Positions 42,939-49,615 of a stretch of DNA of 64,000 nt are shown here, in pieces. The notes beneath the pieces were generated by a model. The model did not search any database. It saw only the letters and a program-made list of their open reading frames with translations, and was not told where the DNA came from. The translations under genes were made by a program, and so were the position numbers. This DNA comes from a virus. Position 1 is the first letter of the stretch. Each line of letters starts with the position of its first letter. Location of the stretch: positions 17,152 through 81,151 of IMG/VR virus record IMGVR_UViG_3300046820_000298. One strand, written 5' to 3'.

Positions 42939-43547
42939 ATGATGAACAACACAATCAACAGTGGCTCATTGCAAGGATTGCAAGCTGGCCAAACCCTTCT
43001 CGTTTCAGCTCGTAAAGTAGCTGGTAACAAAGTTCAATTGGAATTTGCTGAGATTGTCAGAACACAGTCTACTGCAGCAAGTCCACTTGCTCTATTCAAC
43101 AAATCAGACGATCGTTTCTCACAAGGAGGTGCTCGTCGTGCTTGGTTGACTGCTGAGCCTAAGGATGCAAGTGCTTACTTGTCTATTGATGTTACTGATT
43201 CCAATCCTAATTGGACAGTAGATTCAATGGGACGTGAAGTACTCTCTTTGAACATCCTCAATCCAGTAGCTAACATTTCTGGAGAGCAGATTCCACTTAA
43301 GTTGGAGGTTGTAGAAACTACTACACCAACTGAGTATCAAGCTGCTAACTTGGAGACAGCTGCCAAGCGTCGTGGTAAAGATGGTGATTTCATTACTCAC
43401 AAGGGAATGTACATCTTTGCTAACACACGTATTGCTTTTCACAAAGCAAATCACGTATTCCTCGAGGCTGATGCAGCTGCAACTACTACTAAGATGAGTG
43501 GTATTCCAGCAGGTGTTGACTTCAGCACAGGAGAGATATTCAGCTAA
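42939..43547 (+). CDS. Abundant-type hypothetical protein, 202 aa
   Basis: A mixed alpha/beta protein (SLQGLQAGQTLLVSARKVAG; VQLEFAEIVRT; AYLSIDVTDSNPNWTV; GMYIFANTRIAFHKANHVF) whose gene uses GC-richer, optimal-type codons and has its own leader and a strong 15-bp terminator. That makes it a candidate highly expressed early protein, for example a DNA-binding or host-takeover factor. I recognise no motif. Two ATGs in tandem start the frame; either may be used. Confidence 0.6.
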   Translation: MMNNTINSGSLQGLQAGQTLLVSARKVAGNKVQLEFAEIVRTQSTAASPLALFNKSDDRFSQGGARRAWLTAEPKDASAYLSIDVTDSNPNWTVDSMGREVLSLNILNPVANISGEQIPLKLEVVETTTPTEYQAANLETAAKRRGKDGDFITHKGMYIFANTRIAFHKANHVFLEADAAATTTKMSGIPAGVDFSTGEIFS

Positions 43548-43564
43548 TCATTTAGTTGAATAGT

Positions 43565-43602
43565 AAATCAGGGTGGGCTTTATAGCTCATCCTGATTTTA
43601 TT
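43565..43602 (+). terminator. Strong terminator after the 202-residue gene
   Basis: AAATCAGGGTGGGCT (43565-43579) pairs over 15 positions with AGCTCATCCTGATTT (43584-43598), two of them G-U, with a TTAT loop and TTATT following. It lies 18 nt past the stop codon. Confidence 0.85.
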
Positions 43603-43622
43603 CTTCATTTAATTCTATTAAA

Positions 43623-43718
43623 ATGAAACTAACAACGAAGCTAGTTATAGCTCTCATTTTGTCATTAATCGTAGGGGCATCTGTCTCTATGCTATGGAGC
43701 ATTGCATTCCATAACTAA
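43623..43718 (+). CDS. Micro-membrane protein, 31 aa
   Basis: ATG at 43623, TAA at 43716-43718. The product is KLTTKLVIALILSLIVGASV then SMLWSIAFHN: a short basic N-terminus and one membrane segment. It has its own A/T-rich leader (TTCATTTAATTCTATTAAA) after the terminator. The third type of tiny membrane protein in this region; no family recognised. Confidence 0.45.
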   Translation: MKLTTKLVIALILSLIVGASVSMLWSIAFHN

Positions 43719-43752
43719 AAACATTATCCTCTCATAGCAAATAAAAGGAAGG

Positions 43753-43833
43753 CAGTAGTAAGCATCAAAAGCAAGGTTTTAGAGGAGCCTTGCTGCTTAT
43801 TGCTGTATAGTTACCTGCATTTTATGCAGCAAT
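43753..43833 (+). promoter_or_regulatory. Possible RNA switch upstream of the polymerase operon
   Basis: CAGTAGTAAGC (43753-43763) pairs with GCTTATTGCTG (43795-43805), 11 pairs with two G-U, enclosing AGCAAGG (43770-43776)/CCTTGCT (43788-43794). A second hairpin CTGCAT-TTT-ATGCAG spans 43815-43829. ATTGCTG (43799-43805) can instead pair with CAGCAAT (43827-43833), which would break both. Mutually exclusive folds in a leader are typical of attenuators. There is no U-run, so control of translation or processing is more likely than termination. Confidence 0.35.
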
Positions 43834-43863
43834 TAATCACGAAACAATTAAACTAGTATAGAA

Positions 43864-44097
43864 ATGAGTAAAACAAAATTTGTATTAGACTTAATAGAGT
43901 CTAACAGCTATCAAGCATTTGAAATACAAGCTATGATGGCAGCTGAGAAAGGAGAAAAGTTCTTTCAGTTCGGGAATGCTACGTATGACGTAGAGTTTGC
44001 CGCTAATGTAATGGTGTATATTTACCACACAATTCAAAAATCTTATGAACAGCAGCATTTACTTCATCAGCAAGAACCAGGCACTGATACAGAGTAA
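43864..44097 (+). CDS. Small protein overlapping the polymerase start, 77 aa
   Basis: A mixed helical protein (KFVLDLIESNSYQAFEIQAM; YDVEFAANVMVYIYHTIQKS) with an acidic, Q/H-rich end. Its last 53 nt overlap the start of the DNA polymerase gene in another frame, so the two are translated together. It could be a polymerase partner; no family recognised. Confidence 0.5.
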   Translation: MSKTKFVLDLIESNSYQAFEIQAMMAAEKGEKFFQFGNATYDVEFAANVMVYIYHTIQKSYEQQHLLHQQEPGTDTE

Positions 44098-45955
44098 CTT
44101 TAACACATCAACAATCAATGAAGCAGTTGAGTATCTATCTACTAAGCTAGTATTAGGGGTAGATACAGAGACAGAAGGATTTGATTTTACATGTAAGAAG
44201 TTACTAATGCTTCAGATTGGGGATAGAGAACGTCAGTATGTAATTGATTGTAGAGATCTAAACCAAGAGGATAATGCTCAACTAAACACGGTGTTAAACG
44301 ATGCTGGTATCGTCAAGATATTCCACAATGCAAAGTTTGACTACAAGTTTATCAAGCATTACCTTAGAATAGATACTGTAAACATTCATGATACATATCT
44401 ATGTGAGAAAGTGTTACACTGTGGAAAGACTGATTATGGGTTTGGATTGGCTAAACTTGTTAAGAGATATCTTGATAAAGACTTAGATAAATCTGTACGT
44501 AATAGGTTTACTCAAACATCTTCTACTCCATTTACTGATGATCAGATTGTCTATGGGGCTAAAGATGTAGAGTATCTAATAGATATCTACAACAAACAGC
44601 TAGAGCTATTACCATTGCAAACTCTTTCTAATGTAGCTAGTCTAGAAAACCAAGCGGTGATTGTATTCTCTGAGATTGAGTACAATGGACTAGAGATTAA
44701 CCTCGAAGCTTGGAAGAAGTTAGCTGATAGAAACAAAGCAGAAAGCACTACTTTAGAAAAGCAATTAGATAATCTGTTGCTATCCTATCCAGAGTTCAGT
44801 AAGTATAAGGCTAAGAAGCAATTAGATCTATTCCTAATGGAAGAAGAACTAAAAGATTCAACTGTTAATTGGGATAGCCCAAGTCAAGTGCTTAAGATAT
44901 TCCAGACTCTATTCCCTAAGATTGAGGATGTGAATGGTAAGAAGCTAGCACCTTACAAGTACAAGCATAAGCTTATCGAAGAGTACATTAAGTACAAAGA
45001 GAAAAGCAAACTAGCATCAGCATTTGGGCAGAACTTCAATAGCTTTATTAGCTGTGATAATAAAGTGCATACTAACTTTCAACAGATACTAGACACTGGA
45101 CGTGTATCATCTAGTGAACCTAATATGCAGCAAATCCCAGCAACTAATGAGTATCGTAATTGCTTTGTTGCTCCACATGGATGGGTGTTTGTATCTTCTG
45201 ACTATAGCTCACAAGAGTTAAACGTAATTGCATACGGAAGTCAAGACCCTGTGTTCTTATCAGCTCTTAGAAACAATGAAGACTTGCACTCAGTATGTGC
45301 TGAGTTAGTATTTGCTGATGTGTGGAGAAATGCATCTGAGCATGATTGTGCTTACATGAAAGCTAAAGAGAAGTGTGAGTGTAAAGAACACAAGAAACTT
45401 AGGACACAGGTTAAGACAATCAACTTTGGATTGGCTTATGGAATGGGTCCTAAGAAGTTATCTGAGACTATTAACTCTACACTTGCTGAAGCTAAACAAT
45501 TGATTGATAAGTATTTCAAAGCTTTCCCTAAGATTAAAAGATTTCTTGATGATCAGGGAGAATTTGGGAAGAGGTACGGGTATGTGACTACGTTCTATCC
45601 TTTCTATAGGAAGAGATGGTTTGATAACTGGACCCCTAAAATGTACAATGATAGTGACAGCTTTATGGAGCTGGGTTCTATCGAGAGAGCATCAAAGAAT
45701 ACCCCAATTCAAGGTAGTTCAGCTGATATGACAAAGCTAGCATTAGTTTATCTTCACAGACGAATCAAGAAGCATGGCTATCCAGTTAAGATAGTAATGA
45801 CTGTTCATGATCAGATAGATACCATTTGCCCAGAGGAATTTGCAGATGAGTGGAAACTATACATGACTGAGGAGATGGAGAGAGCAGCTAGTAAGGTAAT
45901 CAGAAATGGGTTATTAAAAGCAGACACATCAATAACTAAAGTATGGAGTAAGTAA
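44045..45955 (+). CDS. polA: Family A DNA polymerase with 3'-5' exonuclease, 636 aa
   Basis: Proofreading domain: DTETEG (40-45, exo I), HNAKFDY (94-100, exo II), YGAKDVEYL (170-178, exo III). Polymerase domain: TGRVSSSEPNMQQIP (351-365), motif A SDYSSQELN (385-393), motif B RTQVKTINFGLAYG (453-466, fingers helix with R, K, F/Y), motif C VHDQI (587-591). All catalytic acids are present. It lacks the 5' nuclease domain; a separate gene (60205-61014) supplies that activity. It is the replicative polymerase of the phage. The start overlaps the upstream gene by 53 nt; no later ATG precedes exo I. Confidence 0.95.
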   Translation: MNSSIYFISKNQALIQSNFNTSTINEAVEYLSTKLVLGVDTETEGFDFTCKKLLMLQIGDRERQYVIDCRDLNQEDNAQLNTVLNDAGIVKIFHNAKFDYKFIKHYLRIDTVNIHDTYLCEKVLHCGKTDYGFGLAKLVKRYLDKDLDKSVRNRFTQTSSTPFTDDQIVYGAKDVEYLIDIYNKQLELLPLQTLSNVASLENQAVIVFSEIEYNGLEINLEAWKKLADRNKAESTTLEKQLDNLLLSYPEFSKYKAKKQLDLFLMEEELKDSTVNWDSPSQVLKIFQTLFPKIEDVNGKKLAPYKYKHKLIEEYIKYKEKSKLASAFGQNFNSFISCDNKVHTNFQQILDTGRVSSSEPNMQQIPATNEYRNCFVAPHGWVFVSSDYSSQELNVIAYGSQDPVFLSALRNNEDLHSVCAELVFADVWRNASEHDCAYMKAKEKCECKEHKKLRTQVKTINFGLAYGMGPKKLSETINSTLAEAKQLIDKYFKAFPKIKRFLDDQGEFGKRYGYVTTFYPFYRKRWFDNWTPKMYNDSDSFMELGSIERASKNTPIQGSSADMTKLALVYLHRRIKKHGYPVKIVMTVHDQIDTICPEEFADEWKLYMTEEMERAASKVIRNGLLKADTSITKVWSK

Positions 45956-45956
45956 C

Positions 45957-46313
45957 ATGAAAGAAGAAGAACAATTAAAGGTTCTAAACCTACTAATGTG
46001 GTTACAGACATCTATCTATGCAGCAGATGAGTGTGAGCCTATTACGTGGTTCTATAATCGTAGGACTAAACAGTCAATTAAAAACACTGTTGAGACTATA
46101 TCTAAAGAACACGGGAGGACTATAATGGCTTTGTGGGATGTAGATGGAGTTCAGATGCCACTAGTGACAGAAGTAATGGAGAAGTTTACTAAGTCTATAG
46201 GGCAATTAAACTACTACAAACTCACTGACATTAATCTGCTTATAGATCTCTACAATGAGGGTAAATTAGATACATTACTTAAACTTCATCAAAAAACAAA
46301 AACAGATGAGTAA
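45957..46313 (+). CDS. Hypothetical helical protein after the polymerase, 118 aa
   Basis: Helical with a WFYNRRTKQSIKNTVETISK stretch and a second half LVTEVMEKFTKSIGQLNYYK. It starts one base after the polymerase stop and overlaps the next gene by 8 nt. A polymerase accessory factor is possible from the position alone. No family recognised. Confidence 0.5.
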   Translation: MKEEEQLKVLNLLMWLQTSIYAADECEPITWFYNRRTKQSIKNTVETISKEHGRTIMALWDVDGVQMPLVTEVMEKFTKSIGQLNYYKLTDINLLIDLYNEGKLDTLLKLHQKTKTDE

Positions 46314-46593
46314 TTATCCAGCAGGGGCAGAATACGATTCTAGAGCTCCGTACAATCAATCAGGTACTGATGACTTATGTATTTATTGTGATTCAAAAGA
46401 AATAGAGTTCATTGCTAGAAGCCAAGCTCAAGACATAGCTACTAGAATGAATGCAGGTTTATTAGATGGGCAAGAATCATTTATTGATGATGACTTCTAT
46501 GATGCCTGTCTTCAAGATGAATTTGAATCACGTAAACAATGTAAACAATGCTACTTAGAAGAACACGCAGACGATTGGGAGGAAGACGTATGA
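46306..46593 (+). CDS. Small zinc-finger-like protein, 95 aa
   Basis: Starts SNYPAGAEYDSRAPYNQSGT, an opening I know from many Bacteroidota phage proteins. CIYC (about residues 25-28) and CKQC (about 78-81) supply two cysteine pairs 50 residues apart, a plausible metal site. The end is acidic. ATGA overlap with the next gene. Function unknown. Confidence 0.6.
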   Translation: MSNYPAGAEYDSRAPYNQSGTDDLCIYCDSKEIEFIARSQAQDIATRMNAGLLDGQESFIDDDFYDACLQDEFESRKQCKQCYLEEHADDWEEDV

Positions 46594-46886
46594 TTAAGCC
46601 TACCCCAGAAGAAGTCATAGAGCATTTGATTAACAAGATGTTTGAGTATGCTAATCTCCCACAACGATACGATGATATAAAAGATCGTAAAGATGAGTGG
46701 TATAAAGAGTATACAATGACTCAAGATCAATCATATGCATTCAAAGCTTATGCTATTCCTTACTTAAGAAAAGCACTTAAAACTGGACATTACACTGCAG
46801 ATACAGAGTATCAGTGGTTTGATTTAGTTTATGGGCTTAAGATCTCAGATAAGAAGAAAAGTAATAACTTTGAAGATTTAGAATAA
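46590..46886 (+). CDS. Hypothetical helical protein, 98 aa
   Basis: The frame is open from 46548, but the ATG at 46590 overlaps the upstream TGA (ATGA), the usual junction in this genome, so I take it as the start (IKPTPEEVIEHLINKMFEYA). Helical and aromatic-rich; it ends 85 nt before the tRNA-like gene. No family recognised. Confidence 0.5.
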   Translation: MIKPTPEEVIEHLINKMFEYANLPQRYDDIKDRKDEWYKEYTMTQDQSYAFKAYAIPYLRKALKTGHYTADTEYQWFDLVYGLKISDKKKSNNFEDLE

Positions 46887-46971
46887 GTACCACGAAGCTT
46901 CTCGTTAGATCAGCTCACTTCAGTGGTCATTTCTAAACTACGAATAGCCCAAGGCATAAGTAGTGGAGGTT

Positions 46972-47069
46972 AGTCAGGTGGCGGAATTGGCAGACGCAGT
47001 AAACGACTACGGGTATCGCGGTAGCGGTCGAGAACATTACCCATACAGGTTCGAGTCCTGTCCTGACTA
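46972..47069 (+). tRNA. tRNA-like gene with irregular anticodon region (98 nt)
   Basis: Acceptor AGTCAGG (46972-46978)/CCTGACT (47062-47068), D-arm GCG...CGC with GAATTGGCAGA loop (as in tRNA-Leu/Ser), and T-arm ACAGG-TTCGAGT-CCTGT (47045-47061) are all intact. Between D- and T-arm are 47 nt, more than the ~33 of a class II tRNA, and no 5-bp stem with a 7-nt loop and U33 can be found. GTAA (46999-47002) pairs with TTAC (47037-47040) around 34 nt that themselves fold (CGACTAC...GTAG..GTCG). It may be an altered, inserted or pseudo tRNA. No CCA encoded. Confidence 0.6.
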
Positions 47070-47075
47070 CTAACA

Positions 47076-47151
47076 GATTGAGTAGCTATCAATCTCCCTA
47101 TACTTACAATACTCAAGGTAAACTCGAGCATCCCTTGTGAGTGGGTATAGG
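47076..47151 (+). other. Structured spacer between the two tRNA genes
   Basis: A small hairpin GATTG (47076-47080)/CAATC (47090-47094) is followed by a larger one: CCTATAC (47097-47103)/GTATAGG (47145-47151) outside, CTCAAGG (47112-47118)/CCTTGTGAG (47133-47141, two bulged nt) inside. It may guide tRNA processing or be an independent RNA. It does not fold as a tRNA. Confidence 0.4.
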
Positions 47152-47157
47152 TTTCTT

Positions 47158-47231
47158 GCTTCCATAGCTCAGTTGGATAGAGCAACAACCTTCTAAGTTG
47201 TGGGTCATAGGTTCGAATCCTATTGGGAGTA
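47158..47231 (+). tRNA. tRNA-Arg (anticodon UCU)
   Basis: Acceptor GCTTCCA/TGGGAGT (two G-U pairs), D-arm GCTC..GAGC, anticodon stem ACAAC/GTTGT with loop CTTCTAA giving anticodon TCT, T-arm ATAGG-TTCGAAT-CCTAT. 74 nt, no encoded CCA. It reads AGA, a very common codon in the phage genes here, and so would support their translation. Confidence 0.95.
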
Positions 47232-47257
47232 CTAAACTTAATTAAAAACTTTTAAAA

Positions 47258-47464
47258 ATGAAAATTCAAAAAAGAAAATGCCCGTATTGTGACGATTCAG
47301 GTATACTTGTAAGGTACAGTAATTTTCACGGGACATTATTTGTAAAATGTCCTTACTGTGAGAAGAAGACTGGTATGACAACAGCAGAGTTAGTAGCTCT
47401 GTTAATGCTTACATTTGTAATAGCTTGGGTTATAGCAGTAGCTGTAACAATGATTCTTAATTAA
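47258..47464 (+). CDS. Zinc-ribbon plus membrane segment protein, 68 aa
   Basis: Two CPYC motifs (residues about 8-11 and 31-34) form a four-cysteine zinc ribbon; then a membrane segment of about 22 residues (LVALLMLTFVIAWVIAVAVT) ends the protein. Such an arrangement anchors a small metal-binding head on the inner face of the membrane. A/T-rich leader with TTAAAA before the ATG. Function unknown. Confidence 0.6.
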   Translation: MKIQKRKCPYCDDSGILVRYSNFHGTLFVKCPYCEKKTGMTTAELVALLMLTFVIAWVIAVAVTMILN

Positions 47465-47487
47465 ACTAACCCTTAATAAATTAATAA

Positions 47488-48699
47488 ATGAATTACTCAA
47501 ATGAATTAGTTAAAATTCCTAGTGAGTTAGGATTCTTAACTGACTACACACAGACAGGTTACTCTTATCAGGGTAATCAGATTCAAGTGTCTTACCCAAT
47601 AGTCAATGGGGTAAAGCAGACTACTCCTAGATTTACTTTTAGAGTAGACATAAACGGGGTACCACCTAAGACAGATACTATTATGACAGAGTTTGCAACT
47701 GCATTTTTGAGTGAAGGTGCACCCCCTAAAGTAGTGTCTGTTACTGAAGCAGGTACTATACTACAAGAGTTTGATGCATCTTATGGTCAATTCTTACCTT
47801 ACACATTTACTCTTAATGCAACAGGTGCTGTTAAATCAACTTCATTTAAGCCAATTAAGTATTTTGTAAAGCTTGTAGCTTTTGGTGGTAAGACAGTTGG
47901 AATGACTGTACAAGAGGCTATTGCACATTTAGCTCCTGATTTTGAAGTTTTTATTCTTAGTTATACTAAACCTGATGGACAACCTAGTGGCCTTGTATAT
48001 GCTAAAGATGCCGATCCTAATGGCATTATCAATGGACAAACTGTTTATGACGGTTATGTTACTTTAGAACGTGTTATAAAAGACTGTATTGCTAGTAATA
48101 CCTATAGTGTTAACCGTAGAACTGGAGTAGTTAAATTTGTTGGGGGATTGTACAAAGACATCCCACGTGACTGTACTGTAGATACCCTCCCAGAGAAGTA
48201 CTTTACTAAAATTGTACACAACTATACACAGAGACCAAACTGTAACAGTGTATTTGTTTACTTGACATTGCAAGATGGGAAGGTAAAGAATAACAGCTTC
48301 ATTAACAAGCAAGTATATTCACCTTCTATTAAGGTATATAACCCATCAGGTGCTGAGATTACTCCACTATGGGTTGTGTCACTTGTTAATGGTGGTCCTG
48401 ACTTTGCTCCAGGTGGATATTCTATCCGTGCAATGGCTCAATCAGTAGTGTGGTCTAACAGTTTTGATGAGTTCACTCTAGTTGAATTGACAGATCTAAC
48501 TAAGGAAGGATACATTGATGCTAATACTAAGACTGTTTATTATCGTCCAGATAAAAAAGCTGTTCTCCGTGTAGAACTTATGCAAGCAGCTCAGAACAAT
48601 AACCCAATGGCTAAGTCATGGGGTGTTGAAGGTGCAATTAATCTTCAGACTGGTGCTTGGAGTAAATTCTTTGAAATACTTTTAATTAAAACTACATAA
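47488..48699 (+). CDS. Orphan beta-rich protein, 403 aa
   Basis: A beta-rich protein (YSYQGNQIQVSYPIVNGVKQ; FTFRVDINGVPPKTDTIMTE; KVYNPSGAEITPLWVVSLVN) without recognised motifs, signal or membrane segments. In composition it looks like a virion or extracellular protein, yet it sits on the plus strand between the tRNA genes and the replication operon. Codons are more U-ending than those of the capsid genes. It could be an early-made decoration, an anti-defence factor, or a recently acquired gene. I cannot choose between these. Confidence 0.6.
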   Translation: MNYSNELVKIPSELGFLTDYTQTGYSYQGNQIQVSYPIVNGVKQTTPRFTFRVDINGVPPKTDTIMTEFATAFLSEGAPPKVVSVTEAGTILQEFDASYGQFLPYTFTLNATGAVKSTSFKPIKYFVKLVAFGGKTVGMTVQEAIAHLAPDFEVFILSYTKPDGQPSGLVYAKDADPNGIINGQTVYDGYVTLERVIKDCIASNTYSVNRRTGVVKFVGGLYKDIPRDCTVDTLPEKYFTKIVHNYTQRPNCNSVFVYLTLQDGKVKNNSFINKQVYSPSIKVYNPSGAEITPLWVVSLVNGGPDFAPGGYSIRAMAQSVVWSNSFDEFTLVELTDLTKEGYIDANTKTVYYRPDKKAVLRVELMQAAQNNNPMAKSWGVEGAINLQTGAWSKFFEILLIKTT

Positions 48700-48703
48700 G
48701 TTT

Positions 48704-48886
48704 ATGGCAAAACTAATTGATGTAGGGTTAGCAATGGAAATTGCAGATCTACTTAAACGACGTAGAAATCTTTTGCTAAAGAAATGTAAAACTGAAGCTG
48801 AGTCTAAGCTTAATGCAACAGCTAGACTCAGAGTTCGTAACAAACTATTTAGCTTAACTCAAAACCCAATTTATATTCACTTTTAA
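48704..48886 (+). CDS. Small basic helical protein, 60 aa
   Basis: Helical and basic (AKLIDVGLAMEIADLLKRRR, then NLLLKKCKTEAESKLNATAR) with a hydrophobic end. Four nt separate it from the 403-residue gene. Possibly nucleic-acid binding; no family recognised. Confidence 0.45.
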   Translation: MAKLIDVGLAMEIADLLKRRRNLLLKKCKTEAESKLNATARLRVRNKLFSLTQNPIYIHF

Positions 48887-48897
48887 AACTTAATCAA

Positions 48898-49185
48898 ATG
48901 TTACTTTTAACAATTGCGGCTGTAAGTACTCTTATAGCCTTCTTCTTTTATCACAGAACTGTTGTGATGAAACTACAACATGCTTATATGAATCTGGAGA
49001 CTAACTTCGAGTTCATGGAGCATATCATTGAGATGCTTAGAATGCAACAGGCTGAGCTGGAGAAAGCTGTAGCTATTAACAGTGTTAGTCAGAAGGCTAA
49101 TAAGAAAAAGAGAGGACGTCCAGTTAATCCTAACAGTGCTCATCAGAAGAGACTTCGTGCTAAATCAAAGAAGGCTAATGGATAA
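48898..49185 (+). CDS. Membrane-anchored protein with AT-hook-like tail, 95 aa
   Basis: An N-terminal membrane segment (about 1-18, LLLTIAAVSTLIAFFFY) is followed by a helical, coiled-coil-like middle (LQHAYMNLETNFEFMEHIIE) and a very basic tail KKKRGRPVNPNSAHQKRLRA. The GRP core flanked by basic residues is an AT-hook-type minor-groove motif, and the GRPVNPNSA.QKR form recurs in phage proteins. The layout suggests a tether of DNA to the host membrane. Overlaps the next gene by 8 nt. Confidence 0.6.
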   Translation: MLLLTIAAVSTLIAFFFYHRTVVMKLQHAYMNLETNFEFMEHIIEMLRMQQAELEKAVAINSVSQKANKKKRGRPVNPNSAHQKRLRAKSKKANG

Positions 49186-49615
49186 CGTAGACGAAATCTC
49201 GAATGCCCTATTAAAAATAATAGAGTTAAAGACTGGGGTATTCAAAGAGAAAATCTTTAACGAGAGTCGTAAGAGGGAACTCGTTATGGCTAGGTGTATT
49301 TATGTCAATCTTATGTACTTATACACAGACTTAGATGAAACTGAGATGAGTAAGAAGATTAAGAAAGACAGAACTTCTGTGTATCACATGTATAAGCTCC
49401 ACTCGGATCTTATGGCTGTTGATAAGGTTTACAAGAAACTATTTGAGGATTGCTCAGACAGATATGTAACTATGGTGTGTACAGCTGAACACATGCTTGT
49501 AGACTATTCTATTATTATGCATAGGATAAGAAATGCTGAGCTTGAAATTGAAGAGCTCAAGAAATTATTAACTAGTTTATCTCCAAAATCAAATGACGAA
49601 CTTGTTACAAGTTAA
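49178..49615 (+). CDS. DnaA C-terminal-like DNA-binding protein, 145 aa
   Basis: The middle (SRKRELVMARCIYVNLMYLY, then TEMSKKIKKDRTSVYHMYKL) follows domain IV of DnaA: SRKRE.V.aR, a helix, then a recognition helix with the R/DxTxV.H signature (here KDRTSVYHM). It lacks the AAA+ part, so it is only the DNA-binding unit with a C-terminal coiled coil. The frame opens at 49082, but the ATG at 49178 leaves a short overlap and is preferred. It could bind the phage origin or act as a regulator. Confidence 0.7.
   Translation: MDNVDEISNALLKIIELKTGVFKEKIFNESRKRELVMARCIYVNLMYLYTDLDETEMSKKIKKDRTSVYHMYKLHSDLMAVDKVYKKLFEDCSDRYVTMVCTAEHMLVDYSIIMHRIRNAELEIEELKKLLTSLSPKSNDELVTS

Noticed and set aside
43770-43805. 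Hairpin AGCAAGG/CCTTGCT as intrinsic terminator
   Set aside because: No U-run follows; it is better read as part of the leader structure ahead of the polymerase operon.
46972-47069. Group I intron in the tRNA-like gene
   Set aside because: The excess of about 14-27 nt is far too small for any self-splicing intron.
46970-47188. Minus-strand open frame of 72 codons
   Set aside because: It covers both tRNA-type genes in antisense and has no leader; not a gene.
49082-49177. N-terminal extension of the DnaA-C-like gene
   Set aside because: It overlaps the AT-hook protein gene by over 100 nt and encodes Arg/Leu-rich sequence unlike a DnaA domain; the ATG at 49178 gives a usual 8-nt overlap.
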